37,053 bases of DNA from Gemmatimonadales bacterium (GTDB lineage: Bacteria; Gemmatimonadota; Gemmatimonadetes; Gemmatimonadales; GWC2-71-9). A program made the position numbers and the translations under genes. Position 1 is the stretch's first letter, and each line of letters starts with the position of its first letter. Shown here piece after piece: positions 19,502 through 28,277 of the stretch. The notes beneath the pieces were generated by a model, which made no database searches, was not told the DNA's origin, and saw only the letters and a program-made list of their open reading frames with translations. The stretch spans positions 1 through 37,053 of the forward strand of contig DATAOI010000056.1 of the NCBI GenBank assembly GCA_036265815.1. Direction: 5' to 3'.

Positions 19502-20137
19502 TCAGGGGGCGGCGAAGCGGCGCTCGACGTCCGGGGCCTTGGCCCGGTAGCGCGACTCCAGCAGGAGACCCCACCGGCCGCCGTAGGGGTGGACCTCCGC
19601 CGCCGGCCGCCCGTTCACAAACACCGGCCGGCCCTGGTCGGCCCACTGGAAGACCCCTCCCGAGAGATTCTGCACGTTTCTATAGCCTTGCGCCGCAAGC
19701 CAGTGAGCGACTCGGGCGCCGCGGTATCCCACCGAGCCATACACCACGATGGGGGCGTCCTTCGGCAGTCCTTTGAGCGGGCGCAGGCTGGGGCGGTCCG
19801 GATTGATCCAGACCGCGTCCCGGAGATGGCTCACCGCATATTCCGGCGCGGTGCGGGCATCGAGCACGAATGGCTGGAGCCGTCCGGTGTCCTCCCGCCA
19901 GCGGCCGAACTCGCTAGGATCGATCCATCTGACGTCGGGGAACTTCCGGATGGTCATCCGTTGGACCACGGCGAACGCTAGCGGTCGTCCGGCCACGAGG
20001 GCGACGCCCACGCCGAGCAGGATGGGGACGACGAGCACGAGCAACAGGATCTTTGCGACCCGTCCGGCACCCCCTGAGCGGCGGGTCCTTTGCCATCGGC
20101 CCGAAGGCTCCTCCTCGTCCGCGGCGCTGTCCGTCAT
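19502..20137 (-). CDS. Membrane-anchored rhodanese-like protein lacking catalytic Cys
   Basis: This 211-residue protein has a charged cytoplasmic N-terminus, one membrane segment (about 30-50, ILLLVLVVPILLGVGVALVAG) and a rhodanese-like domain (about 72-175): FVLDARTAPEYAVSHLRDAVWI is quoted in part as VLDARTAPEY and SHLRDAVWI. The active-site loop reads VVYGSVGYRGARVA, where active rhodaneses have Cys at the Gly134 position (CSxGYRS type). Sulfur transfer through a persulfide is therefore not expected. The fold is otherwise intact, so a binding, structural or sensing role is more likely. The ATG has AAGGAAC just upstream. It follows the CarH-like regulator gene by 76 bp on the same strand and may be co-transcribed with it. 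Confidence 0.85.
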   Translation of the reverse strand: MTDSAADEEEPSGRWQRTRRSGGAGRVAKILLLVLVVPILLGVGVALVAGRPLAFAVVQRMTIRKFPDVRWIDPSEFGRWREDTGRLQPFVLDARTAPEYAVSHLRDAVWINPDRPSLRPLKGLPKDAPIVVYGSVGYRGARVAHWLAAQGYRNVQNLSGGVFQWADQGRPVFVNGRPAAEVHPYGGRWGLLLESRYRAKAPDVERRFAAP

Positions 20138-20213
20138 AGGTTCCTTGGCTGGGGCTCCGGCGGCCCGGGGAGTCCGGGAGCCGCTCCCAGGATTTCACCC
20201 GATCCCCTCCCCG

Positions 20214-21110
20214 TCAACCCCGGCGAGGGGCTCCAGTCACCGCGCCCCTGGCGAAGGCCTCCCGCTCGATTCGGAATCCATGCCGGCGAAGCAGCTTGGC
20301 GTGCGGCTCGACTCCCCTCCCACCGATCGCGGCCACGGTGTTCGGCGGCAGTTTGCCCGGCAGGGCCGACAGCGCCGGAAGGCTGGCCTGTACTGTGGCG
20401 GGGTTGCTGCCGCTCAGCGCGGCCACGGCGGGCGAGAGCTTCCAGGCGGCTCCCACCAGCTCGGGAACCGGGAGGTCGGGTCCCAGGTACTGGACCCGCC
20501 AGCCCTCGTCCTGCAGGATCGCGAGCGTGGCCAGGAGCCCCCACTCGTGCCGCTCGCCGGGAAGGCAGCCGCACACCAGGAGGGGCCCACTCCCGCGTGC
20601 CATCCTGAGCCCACCCTTGAGTGCATGGAGCACGACCTCGCTGGCCAGGTGCTCGGCTGCGACCGGGATCCGGCTCTGGGCCCAGAGCTCACCCAGCTCC
20701 CGGGCCAGTGGCAGGACCACGTCCCGGGCGAACTCGCCGAGGCCGCGAAGCGACAGCTGTTGCGCCACCATGGTCTCGAGCTGCTCCCGATCGAGGCCCT
20801 GCACAGCCTCGATCAGCGCCGCGTGGGGTGAGCCGTCCGGGGCGCGAGTCTGGACCCGGGCATCGGCCTGGGCCAGCACTTCGCTCGCCGGCCGGCCCGC
20901 GAGGTCGCCGATCCGCTCCCCGGCCTCGATCAGCCTCGCGAAAGCGCGCAGCAATGCCACCTGGCCCGCCGTGTAGGCCCGATAGCCGTTAGGCATTCGC
21001 TGCGGCCGAACCACCTCATACCGCCGCTCCCACGCCCTGAGCCGGGCAGGCGCCAGGCCGGTGAGCTCGGCGACCTCGTGAATCTCGTAACTGCCCTCGG
21101 ATCGGATCAC
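20214..21110 (-). CDS. MerR-type regulator with B12-binding domain (CarH/LitR-like)
   Basis: This 298-residue protein has a MerR winged helix (about 8-75: [24 protein letters not shown]), a four-helix cap and a Rossmann cobalamin domain. The cap carries the W-x9-EH signature of CarH photoreceptors (W143, E153, H154). The cobalamin domain has E186-x-H188-x2-G191, close to the DxHxxG motif whose His is the lower cobalt ligand, followed by [13 protein letters not shown]. Such proteins bind DNA as adenosylcobalamin tetramers in the dark and release it in light. The residue after W143 is Ala, where Thermus CarH, as I recall, has the His that ligates cobalt after photolysis. GTG start; divergent from the transketolase operon, which it may control. 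Confidence 0.88.
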   Translation of the reverse strand: MIRSEGSYEIHEVAELTGLAPARLRAWERRYEVVRPQRMPNGYRAYTAGQVALLRAFARLIEAGERIGDLAGRPASEVLAQADARVQTRAPDGSPHAALIEAVQGLDREQLETMVAQQLSLRGLGEFARDVVLPLARELGELWAQSRIPVAAEHLASEVVLHALKGGLRMARGSGPLLVCGCLPGERHEWGLLATLAILQDEGWRVQYLGPDLPVPELVGAAWKLSPAVAALSGSNPATVQASLPALSALPGKLPPNTVAAIGGRGVEPHAKLLRRHGFRIEREAFARGAVTGAPRRG

Positions 21111-21242
21111 GGGACGAAGCTACCCGGCGGCCGGGCCCGAGGACAGGGATCTCTGCCCGTCCCTTCTCCGGACGATTATGTTTCGCCGACCTCTTTCAAC
21201 TCGTATCTCGCGACTCGGGTTCCGCGCTCGAAGGGAGTTCGG
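21111..21242. promoter_or_regulatory. Divergent promoter region between CarH-like regulator and tkt
   Basis: This 132-bp interval must hold promoters for both directions. On the minus strand CATAAT (within plus-strand cgattatgtttc, about 21172-21183) is a plausible -10 for the regulator, though no well-spaced -35 is clear. A GC-rich palindromic stretch (CCCGG-CGG-CCGGG) lies near 21123-21136. AGGGAG at 21232-21237 is the tkt ribosome-binding site. No known CarH operator pattern was recognised by eye. Confidence 0.45.
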
Positions 21243-23327
21243 TTGACGCCAGAGAGCACTCGCACCCGAGTCACCCGTCCCGACGGCACCAACCATTCGC
21301 AGGTTTTCGCAGCCCCTTCCGACGAACTGGCGTGGCGCAGCATCAACGCCATCCGAGCCCTGGCGATGGACGCGGTGGAGCAGGCCCAGTCGGGGCACCC
21401 TGGCACGCCGATGGCGCTGGCACCCGCCGCGTATGTGCTCTGGAGCCGCTTCCTCCGGCACCATCCGCACCTGCCCGATTGGCCCGACCGCGACCGTTTC
21501 GTCCTCTCCTGCGGGCACGCCTCGATGCTGCTCTATTCGCTGCTGTACCTCAGCGGATACGACCTGTCGCTGGACGACCTCAAGGCGTTCCGCCAGTGGG
21601 GATCGAGAACGCCGGGGCACCCCGAGCGGCGTCACACGCCCGGGGTCGAGACCACCACCGGACCGCTGGGCCAGGGGGTGGGAAACGCGGTCGGCATGGC
21701 CATCGCGGAGCGAGTGCTGGCAGACCACTTCAATCGGCCGGGACACACCGTCGTCGACCACCGGGTGTGGGCCTTCGTGAGCGACGGGGACCTGATGGAG
21801 GGCGTCGCCAGCGAGGCGGCCTCGCTGGCGGGGCACCTCAGGCTGGGCAAGCTCACCCTCGTCTGGGACGACAACCATATCACCATCGACGGTGACACTG
21901 CGCTGACCTTCACCGAGAACGTCGTCGGCCGCTTCGAGGCCTACGGCTGGCACGTCGTCCGGGTGGGGGACGGAAACGACCTCGGCGCCATTGCTCGGGC
22001 GCTGGAGGAAGCTCGAGCCGAAACGGAGAGACCCACGCTGGTGGCGCTCCGGACGTACATCGCCGACCCCGCGCCGACCAAGCGGAACTCCGCCAAGGCG
22101 CACGGTGAGCCGCTGGGACAGGATGAGGTCCGCCGCACCAAGGAACTGATGGGTTGGCCGCTCGAGCCCTCGTTCTTCGTGCCCGACGATGCGCTGGCGC
22201 ACTGGCGCCAGGCGATCGATCGTGGCGCCGAGCTGGAGGACGACTGGCGTGCTCGTCTGGCCGCGCACGCCGGCGCGCACCCGGAGCTCGCCCTGGAGCT
22301 GGAACGGTGGCTCAGCGGCCGGCTGCCCGACGGATGGGAGCAGGCGCTTCCAACACTCACTCCGGCCAAGGGCCCGCTGGCCACCCGGCAGGCCTCGGGG
22401 CTTACACTTCAGGCCCTCGCTGGCGTGGTGCCCAATCTGCTCGGAGGGTCCGCCGACCTGGCTGGGAGCACCGGGACCACCGTGGCCCAGGGCGGGGATT
22501 TCGGTCCCACCAGCAGCGGCCGGACCTTTCACTGGGGCGTGCGCGAGCACGGAATGGCCTCCTGCCTCAACGGCATCGCCGCGCACGGAGGGCTCAGGCC
22601 ATTCGGAAGCACCTTCCTGGTCTTCTCCGACTACATGAAGCCGGCCATCCGGCTCGCCGCCATCATGCGGCTCCCGGTCATCTACATCGGGACGCACGAC
22701 TCGATCGGTCTGGGCGAGGACGGGCCCACCCACCAGCCGGTGGAGCACCTGGCGATGCTCCGAGCGATTCCCAACCTCGTCGTGCTCCGGCCCGGCGACG
22801 GGGCGGAAACCGTCGAGTCCTGGAGGGTGGCACTGGAGCGGACCGATGGCCCCACTATCCTGGTGCTCAGTCGCCAGAAGCTGCCGGTACTCGACCGGTC
22901 GGCGCTGGGATCCGCCAGCGGTGCGCGGCGCGGTGCCTACGTGCTGCTGGACTCGTCCGGCGGCCTCCCTCAGGCGATTCTGATCGCCACCGGCTCCGAG
23001 GTGCACGTCGCGCTCGCGGCGGCGCGGCTGCTTCAGGCCGACCGGGTCCGGGTGCGGGTGGTGTCGATGCCCTCCTGGGAGGTGTTCGCGGCCCAGCCCC
23101 AGGCGTACCAGGACGAGGTGCTCCCGCCGGCGGTGCGAACCCGCCTGGGCATCGAGGCGGCCTCCGCGTTCGGCTGGCTCCGCTGGACCACCGACCAGGG
23201 CGCCATGCTGGCCATGGAGGGGTTCGGCGCTTCCGCGCCGGGCGACCGCCTGTTCCAGGAATTCAAGTTCACTCCCGAGCGCGCCGCGGCGATCGTGCGG
23301 CGGCTCCTGGCAGAGAGGTCCGCATGA
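21243..23327 (+). CDS. tkt: Transketolase
   Basis: This 694-residue ThDP enzyme of the non-oxidative pentose phosphate pathway transfers two-carbon ketol units. Signatures: [13 protein letters not shown] near the N-terminus, [16 protein letters not shown], the ThDP/Mg motif SDGDLMEG...DDNHITIDG (about 179-210), the central pyrimidine-domain stretch [19 protein letters not shown] with catalytic Glu, and [22 protein letters not shown]-terminal domain with GSEVHVAL follows. The proposed start is TTG at 21243, with GGGAG ending 5 nt upstream and 60 residues of lead-in before the first conserved motif; in-frame codons further upstream overlap the regulator gene and look non-coding. The stop overlaps the tal start as ATGA, indicating translational coupling. 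Confidence 0.93.
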   Translation: MTPESTRTRVTRPDGTNHSQVFAAPSDELAWRSINAIRALAMDAVEQAQSGHPGTPMALAPAAYVLWSRFLRHHPHLPDWPDRDRFVLSCGHASMLLYSLLYLSGYDLSLDDLKAFRQWGSRTPGHPERRHTPGVETTTGPLGQGVGNAVGMAIAERVLADHFNRPGHTVVDHRVWAFVSDGDLMEGVASEAASLAGHLRLGKLTLVWDDNHITIDGDTALTFTENVVGRFEAYGWHVVRVGDGNDLGAIARALEEARAETERPTLVALRTYIADPAPTKRNSAKAHGEPLGQDEVRRTKELMGWPLEPSFFVPDDALAHWRQAIDRGAELEDDWRARLAAHAGAHPELALELERWLSGRLPDGWEQALPTLTPAKGPLATRQASGLTLQALAGVVPNLLGGSADLAGSTGTTVAQGGDFGPTSSGRTFHWGVREHGMASCLNGIAAHGGLRPFGSTFLVFSDYMKPAIRLAAIMRLPVIYIGTHDSIGLGEDGPTHQPVEHLAMLRAIPNLVVLRPGDGAETVESWRVALERTDGPTILVLSRQKLPVLDRSALGSASGARRGAYVLLDSSGGLPQAILIATGSEVHVALAAARLLQADRVRVRVVSMPSWEVFAAQPQAYQDEVLPPAVRTRLGIEAASAFGWLRWTTDQGAMLAMEGFGASAPGDRLFQEFKFTPERAAAIVRRLLAERSA

Positions 23328-24430
23328 ATCCGAACCCGCTGGTGCGGCTCGGCGAGTTGGGTCAGAGTCCGTGGTACGACTACATCACCCGTGACCTGGT
23401 GGCCTCCGGTGAGCTGGCCCGGCTGATTGCGGACGACGGCCTGCTGGGGATGACCTCCAATCCGAGCATCTTCGAGAAGGCGGTCGCCGGCAGCCGATTG
23501 TACGATGCCGATATCCGCCGGCTGGCCGACCAGGGCCGGAGCGCGCAGGAGATCTTCGAGGCGATCGCGGTGGCGGACGTGCAGGCGGCATGTGACGTCT
23601 TCGCGCCGGTATACGAGAGCACCGGCGGCGGCGATGGCCTGGTTTCGCTGGAGGTCTCCCCGGTCCTGGCCAACGACACGGACGCTACCATTCACGAGGC
23701 CGAGCGGCTCTGGCGTTCGCTCGACCGGCCCAACGCGATGATCAAGATCCCGGGTACCGCCGCGGGGCTGCCGGCGATCACCCACTGCATCGCGGCCGGG
23801 ATCAGCGTGAACGTCACACTGCTCTTCTCGGTCGAGCGCTACGCGGCCGTGATCGACGCCTTCCTGGACGGCCTGGACCGCCGGCTGGATGCCGGGCTCC
23901 CGCTCCGGCCGATCGGGTCGGTGGCGAGCTTCTTCGTGAGCCGGGTCGACGGCAAGATCGATCCGCTGCTCGACCGCCAGGGCGATCCCGCCGGCCTCCG
24001 GGGCAAGCTGGCGATCGCCAACGCCTGCGTGGCATACCGGCTCTTCGAAGGGTCGCTGGGAACGTCGCGCTGGGGCCGCCTGGCCAAGGCCGGAGCCCGG
24101 CCCCAGCGCCCCCTCTGGGCCTCGACCAGCACCAAGGATCCCCGCTATCCCGACGTGTACTACGTCGAGGCGCTGGTGGCGCCGCGCACGGTCAACACCC
24201 TTCCGCCCGAGACCTTCGCCGCCTACCGCGACCATGGGCGCCCGGCGGTGCGGATTCAGGACGGACTCGCGGCTGCGCCGGCCCAGATCAAGGCGCTGGG
24301 CGAGGCCGGCATCGACCTCGCGGCCGTGACCCGGGAGTTGGAGGAGGAGGGCGTCGCCAAGTTCGCGGCGTCGTATCTCTCACTGCTGGCTGGCATCGAG
24401 GCCAAGGCCGGAGAGCTGGTGGGCCGCTGA
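23324..24430 (+). CDS. tal: Transaldolase
   Basis: This 368-residue protein is the type of transaldolase found in actinobacteria and cyanobacteria, longer than E. coli TalB. It moves dihydroxyacetone units between sugar phosphates. Visible motifs are the N-terminal [23 protein letters not shown] (near 42-52), the Schiff-base lysine in [12 protein letters not shown] (K142), [10 protein letters not shown] (near 160) and [13 protein letters not shown] (near 265). The start overlaps the tkt stop by 4 bp (ATGA), and its stop shares a base with the symporter start (TGATG). The three genes are therefore tightly coupled. Together with tkt it makes a complete non-oxidative pentose phosphate module. 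Confidence 0.94.
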   Translation: MNPNPLVRLGELGQSPWYDYITRDLVASGELARLIADDGLLGMTSNPSIFEKAVAGSRLYDADIRRLADQGRSAQEIFEAIAVADVQAACDVFAPVYESTGGGDGLVSLEVSPVLANDTDATIHEAERLWRSLDRPNAMIKIPGTAAGLPAITHCIAAGISVNVTLLFSVERYAAVIDAFLDGLDRRLDAGLPLRPIGSVASFFVSRVDGKIDPLLDRQGDPAGLRGKLAIANACVAYRLFEGSLGTSRWGRLAKAGARPQRPLWASTSTKDPRYPDVYYVEALVAPRTVNTLPPETFAAYRDHGRPAVRIQDGLAAAPAQIKALGEAGIDLAAVTRELEEEGVAKFAASYLSLLAGIEAKAGELVGR

Positions 24431-25707
24431 TGCTTCGGGTCCTCAGGAATCTGTCGCTCACCTGGTGGATCTTCATCGGGATGGCCAGTGGAATCCTGAT
24501 CGGATGGATGGCCCCGGAGTTCGCGGTCACGCTCAAGCCGCTCTCGAACGTTTTCCTCCGGGTGATCAAGTCGGTCGTGGTGCCGATCATCTTCGGCACT
24601 CTGGTCATCGGCATCGCCGGCCACGGCGACGACCTCAAGCGCATCGGACGGCTGGCCGCAAAATCGATCGGCTACTTCTGGCTGATGACGACGGTGGCGC
24701 TGGCCGTCGGCCTCGTCGCGGTCAATGTCACCCGGCCCGGCATCGGCGTGATCCTGCCGCCGCCCGATCCCCACGCGGCCATTCCGCGGCCCGCGCCCAC
24801 CACCTTCGGCGGGTTCCTGGAGCACATCGTTCCCCGCAGCTTCTTCGAGGCCGCCGCGGACAACGAGGTCCTGCAGGTGGTGTTCTGGGCGACCCTCTTC
24901 GCCGTCGCGCTGACCCGGGTGCCCGGCCGGCCGAAGGAGGCGATGCTGGGCTTCTGCGAGGGATTGGCGGAGGTGATGTTCAAGTTCGTCGGCATCGTGA
25001 TGCGCTACGCGCCGATCGGGATCGGTGCCGCCATGGCGGTCACGGTGAGCCACAGCGGTATCGGGGTGCTGAGGAACCTGGGACTCCTGGTCGCGACGCT
25101 CTACGCGGCCCTGGTCATCTTCGCGCTGGTGGCGCTGATCCCGGCCGCGCTCATCGCCCGGATCCCGCTCCGGCGGTTCATTCGCGCCGTCAAGGACCCG
25201 GCGATCATCGCCTTCACCACCACGTCGTCCGACGCCGCGCTGCCGCTGGCCATGCAGCGGATGACCGAGTTCGGCGTCCCCCGCCGCATCGTGGCGTTCG
25301 TCATGCCCACGGGCTACTCCTTCAATCTCGACGGCTCCACGCTGTACCTGGGCGTGGCCTCGATCTTCGTGGCCCAGGCGGCGGGCGTCCATCTCACAGT
25401 GGGGCAACAGCTGGTGCTGATGTTGACCCTGCTCATCACAAGCAAAGGGATCGCAGCCGTGCCGCGAGCCTCCCTGGTGGTGCTCTCCGGGACACTCACC
25501 GCCTTCGGGCTGCCGCTCGAGGGCGTCGCGGTGATTCTCGGCGTGGACGAGCTGATGGACATGGCGCGCACCATGGTCAACCTCGTCGGCAACTGCCTCG
25601 CGACCGCGGTGATGGCCCGCTGGGAGGGGGAGCTTGCGGCCGAGCCGGCGATTGCCCCTCTGAGCCCGGCGTCGGCATCGGTCACCCCCGCCCCATCGGA
25701 CGCCTGA
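24430..25707 (+). CDS. Dicarboxylate/amino acid:cation symporter (GltP/DctA family)
   Basis: This 425-residue inner-membrane protein of the DAACS (SLC1-like) family has eight predicted membrane segments and two re-entrant loops. Family motifs are the HP1 Ser-rich loop TTTSSDAALPLAMQ (near 258-271), the TM7 GYSFNLDGSTLYLG in place of the usual NMDGT, and TM8 GVDELMDMARTMVNLVGN with the Asp, Arg and Asn that bind substrate. Family members import C4-dicarboxylates, glutamate or aspartate with Na+ or H+. The TM8 Arg (in MART) is present, which is usual for acidic substrates. Linkage to tkt and tal by a 1-bp overlap is unusual and suggests co-regulated carbon uptake. A weak ACCCT-tcg-AGGGT hairpin at 25722-25734 follows it. 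Confidence 0.9.
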   Translation: MLRVLRNLSLTWWIFIGMASGILIGWMAPEFAVTLKPLSNVFLRVIKSVVVPIIFGTLVIGIAGHGDDLKRIGRLAAKSIGYFWLMTTVALAVGLVAVNVTRPGIGVILPPPDPHAAIPRPAPTTFGGFLEHIVPRSFFEAAADNEVLQVVFWATLFAVALTRVPGRPKEAMLGFCEGLAEVMFKFVGIVMRYAPIGIGAAMAVTVSHSGIGVLRNLGLLVATLYAALVIFALVALIPAALIARIPLRRFIRAVKDPAIIAFTTTSSDAALPLAMQRMTEFGVPRRIVAFVMPTGYSFNLDGSTLYLGVASIFVAQAAGVHLTVGQQLVLMLTLLITSKGIAAVPRASLVVLSGTLTAFGLPLEGVAVILGVDELMDMARTMVNLVGNCLATAVMARWEGELAAEPAIAPLSPASASVTPAPSDA

Positions 25708-25790
25708 TATCCAGCCGTGAAACCCTTCGAGGGTCTCCTGCCGTCTAACCTCTGACCAACCACGCTTCCTACCTTCCACCAGGACCGGAC

Positions 25791-27629
25791 ATGACGCTCG
25801 ATCGCTCGCTGAGAGGCGGGATGGCCGCCGCCCTTATGCTCCTGAGTACGGCGGGCACCCTTCGTGGGCAGGCGCCCGCGCCCGCCCCGCCTCGGTCGGC
25901 TCCGCTGACCAACCTGCGTTACGAGGTCGCCTACGACTCGGCGGCAGCACAGAATCGAAGCATCGCGGTGACGATGAGCTTCGACGTAACAGGACCGGGA
26001 CCGGTGCTCCTCTCCTTTCCTGCCTGGACGCCTGGATCCTATGAACTCGGCTTCTTCGCGAGGTGGGTCTCGAGCTTCTCCGCCAGTGCGGGAGCGAAGC
26101 CACTCGCCTGGGACAAGCTCGACTACGACACGTGGCGGGTGCAGCCGGCCGGGGCCCGCTCGATGACGGTGAAGTTCGCCTATCTGGCCGACACCTTGGA
26201 CAATGCCATGGCCTGGGGCCGGCCCGACTTCCTGCTCTTCAACGGCACCAACGTGCTGCCCTACCCCGAGGGACGCGGCACCGACTTCGCGGCGACGGTC
26301 ACGGTGAAAACCCAGCCCGGCTGGATCGTGGCCACCGGCATGGAGCCCGCGGGCCAGCCGGGGACCTATCGCGAATCGAACTACCACGATCTGGTAGACA
26401 AGCCCTTCTTCGTGGGCCGCATGGACTACGACAGCATGGAGATCGCCGGAACCTGGACCCGGCTCGCCACCTATCCGGTCGGGGCGCTTACCGGGCCGGC
26501 GCGAGCCCAGCTCTGGGGTCAGGTGAGCAAGGCGATTCCGGCTGAAGCGGCGGTGTTCGGAGAGACCCCGTGGAAGAGCTACGATATCATGGCGATCTTC
26601 GATTCCACCTTCAACGGGGCGAGCGCGCTGGAGCACACCAACTCGCATGTCGGGATCTACACCACCCAGCTGATCGGAACCCCGGACCTCGCGTCGATCC
26701 TCGCGCACGAGATCTTCCACGCGTGGAACGTGAAGCGGCTCCGTCCAGCCGACATGGTACCGTACCGCTACGACCGGCCCGAACCGACGCCCTGGCTCTG
26801 GGTGAGCGAAGGGATCACCGACTACTACGCCGACCTGGCCCTGGTCCGCGGCGGAATCACCACGCCGGAACAGTTCATGAAGGGCACCGCCGAGCATATG
26901 GCCGACGTGGCCAACGCGCCGCCGACCGCGCTGGAGGACGCCTCGCTTTCGACTTGGATCCATCCCACGGATGGGACCCAATACCTCTACTACCCGAAAG
27001 GCGCCCTTGCCGGGTTCATGCTGGACATCCTCATCCGGGATGCCAGCGACAACCGGCGCTCGCTGGACGACGTGATGCGCGGCCTCTACCGGGCGACGTA
27101 CAAGCAGGGCCGCGGCTTCACCGCCACGGACTGGTGGAAGGCGGTCAGCGCGGCGGCCGGGGGAAAGAGCTTCGCCGATTTCAACACCAGGTACGTGGAC
27201 GGCCGCGAGCCGTATCCCTGGAACCAGGTGCTCCCGCTCGCGGGGATGCGCCAGGTCACCGATACGATTCGCGAGCCGCGGCTGGGCATCGCCGCCGGCG
27301 GGGACTCGGGTCGGGCGGTCGTGGTCAAGCAGTTGGAGCCCAACAGCGCCGCCGCCGATGCCGGGGTGCAGGTGGGAGACGAGCTGCTCGCCCTGGGCGA
27401 CGTCCAGGTCACGAATTCCGATTTCGGCCCGGCATACCGGAAGCGCTACGCCAACAGTGACGGGCAGGCGCTCCCCATCAGGGTGCGGCGGGGGACCGAT
27501 ACCCTGACGCTCAACGCGAAGGTGCGGCTGGTCACCCGCATGGAGAACCGACTGGTGGCGGACCCCACCCCCTCGGACAAAGCCCGGCGGATCCAGCAGG
27601 GGATTTTGACGGGGAAGACCGGCTCGTAA
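25791..27629 (+). CDS. Exported M61-family (glycyl) aminopeptidase with PDZ domain
   Basis: This 612-residue protein has a cleavable signal (GGMAAALMLLSTAGTLRGQA), an N-terminal beta domain starting LRYEVAYDSA, and a thermolysin-like catalytic domain. The zinc motif is HEIFHAWN (H306, E307, H310); the downstream Glu ligand is in WVSEGITDYY near 337. A C-terminal PDZ domain (about 500-590) has LGIAAGGDSGRAVVVKQL and AAADAGVQVGDELLALG. M61 enzymes cleave N-terminal residues, in the best-studied case Gly and Ala, from peptides. It lies 83 bp after the symporter gene on the same strand, with no strong terminator between, so it may share the operon. It would act in the periplasm or outside the cell. 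Confidence 0.9.
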   Translation: MTLDRSLRGGMAAALMLLSTAGTLRGQAPAPAPPRSAPLTNLRYEVAYDSAAAQNRSIAVTMSFDVTGPGPVLLSFPAWTPGSYELGFFARWVSSFSASAGAKPLAWDKLDYDTWRVQPAGARSMTVKFAYLADTLDNAMAWGRPDFLLFNGTNVLPYPEGRGTDFAATVTVKTQPGWIVATGMEPAGQPGTYRESNYHDLVDKPFFVGRMDYDSMEIAGTWTRLATYPVGALTGPARAQLWGQVSKAIPAEAAVFGETPWKSYDIMAIFDSTFNGASALEHTNSHVGIYTTQLIGTPDLASILAHEIFHAWNVKRLRPADMVPYRYDRPEPTPWLWVSEGITDYYADLALVRGGITTPEQFMKGTAEHMADVANAPPTALEDASLSTWIHPTDGTQYLYYPKGALAGFMLDILIRDASDNRRSLDDVMRGLYRATYKQGRGFTATDWWKAVSAAAGGKSFADFNTRYVDGREPYPWNQVLPLAGMRQVTDTIREPRLGIAAGGDSGRAVVVKQLEPNSAAADAGVQVGDELLALGDVQVTNSDFGPAYRKRYANSDGQALPIRVRRGTDTLTLNAKVRLVTRMENRLVADPTPSDKARRIQQGILTGKTGS

Positions 27630-27633
27630 TCCC

Positions 27634-27649
27634 GAGCGCGGCGGCGCTC
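27634..27649. terminator. Hairpin between convergent genes
   Basis: Perfect 6-bp arms GAGCGC / GCGCTC with a GGCG loop sit exactly between the M61 stop and the cyclophilin stop. No T-run follows on either strand, so this is at best a weak bidirectional terminator. Confidence 0.35.
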
Positions 27650-28277
27650 ACCGCCGCACGATGTTCAGGATCTTGATCGGCGGGGTGAGCTGCTGGCCCT
27701 CGGCGGGGGCCAGATTGATCCGGCGGACGATCTCCATGCCTTGCACGACCCGCCCGAACGCGGCAAACCCCTGACCGTCCGGGTTCCGCTTGCCGCCGAA
27801 GTCGAGGGCGGGTTGATCGCCGATGCAGATGAAGAAGTCCGAAGTGGCGGTGTTCGGCGCGTCACGCGCCATGGAGATGGTGCCGTCCTTGTGCTTCAGC
27901 GTGGTGACGCCGGTCCGCTCCAGGGGGATCGGGGGGAAGTCTTTGACCCGCAGCGAGTCGAGTCCGCCCTGGATGACGGCGATCTTGATCTTGTTGTCCG
28001 GCTGGTTGTCCGGCCTCACAGTCCGGTGAAACCGGCCGAAGCGGTAGAAGCCGAGATCGACGTAGCGCAGGAAGTTGGCCGCGGTAATCGGTGCGCGCTC
28101 GGAGTCCACCTCCACTTCGATGTCGCCGGCGGCGGTCTGAATCACGACGTGGGGCAGGTCCTGTGCGGCCGCAGGCCCAGCCGCGGCCGCACAGAGGACG
28201 CCGAGCCTCCATCCGGCCAGGCGAGAGCGAAGCGGATTGGTCCGCAGTCGGGGCATGGGACCCTGCCACAGGTTCAT
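27648..28277 (-). CDS. Exported cyclophilin-type peptidyl-prolyl isomerase
   Basis: This 209-residue protein has a basic N-terminus and hydrophobic signal (GVLCAAAAGPAAAQ), then a cyclophilin domain: VVIQTAAGDIEVEVDSERAP, NFLRYVDLGFYRFGRFHRTV with the catalytic Arg region (quoted in part: FGRFHRTV), GTISMARDAPNTATSDFFIC and FGRVVQGMEIV. The normal core is extended by an insertion around DNKIKIAVIQGGL. It would speed proline isomerisation during folding in the periplasm. The ATG at 28277 overlaps the GluQ-RS stop (ATGA), with AAGGA about 9 nt upstream, so it is translationally coupled; an internal ATG eight codons in is less likely. It converges on the M61 gene. Confidence 0.87.
   Translation of the reverse strand: MNLWQGPMPRLRTNPLRSRLAGWRLGVLCAAAAGPAAAQDLPHVVIQTAAGDIEVEVDSERAPITAANFLRYVDLGFYRFGRFHRTVRPDNQPDNKIKIAVIQGGLDSLRVKDFPPIPLERTGVTTLKHKDGTISMARDAPNTATSDFFICIGDQPALDFGGKRNPDGQGFAAFGRVVQGMEIVRRINLAPAEGQQLTPPIKILNIVRR

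Noticed and set aside
25722-25734. ACCCT-tcg-AGGGT hairpin after the symporter as a terminator
   Set aside because: The stem has only five pairs and no T-run follows; the downstream M61 gene may well be in the same transcript.
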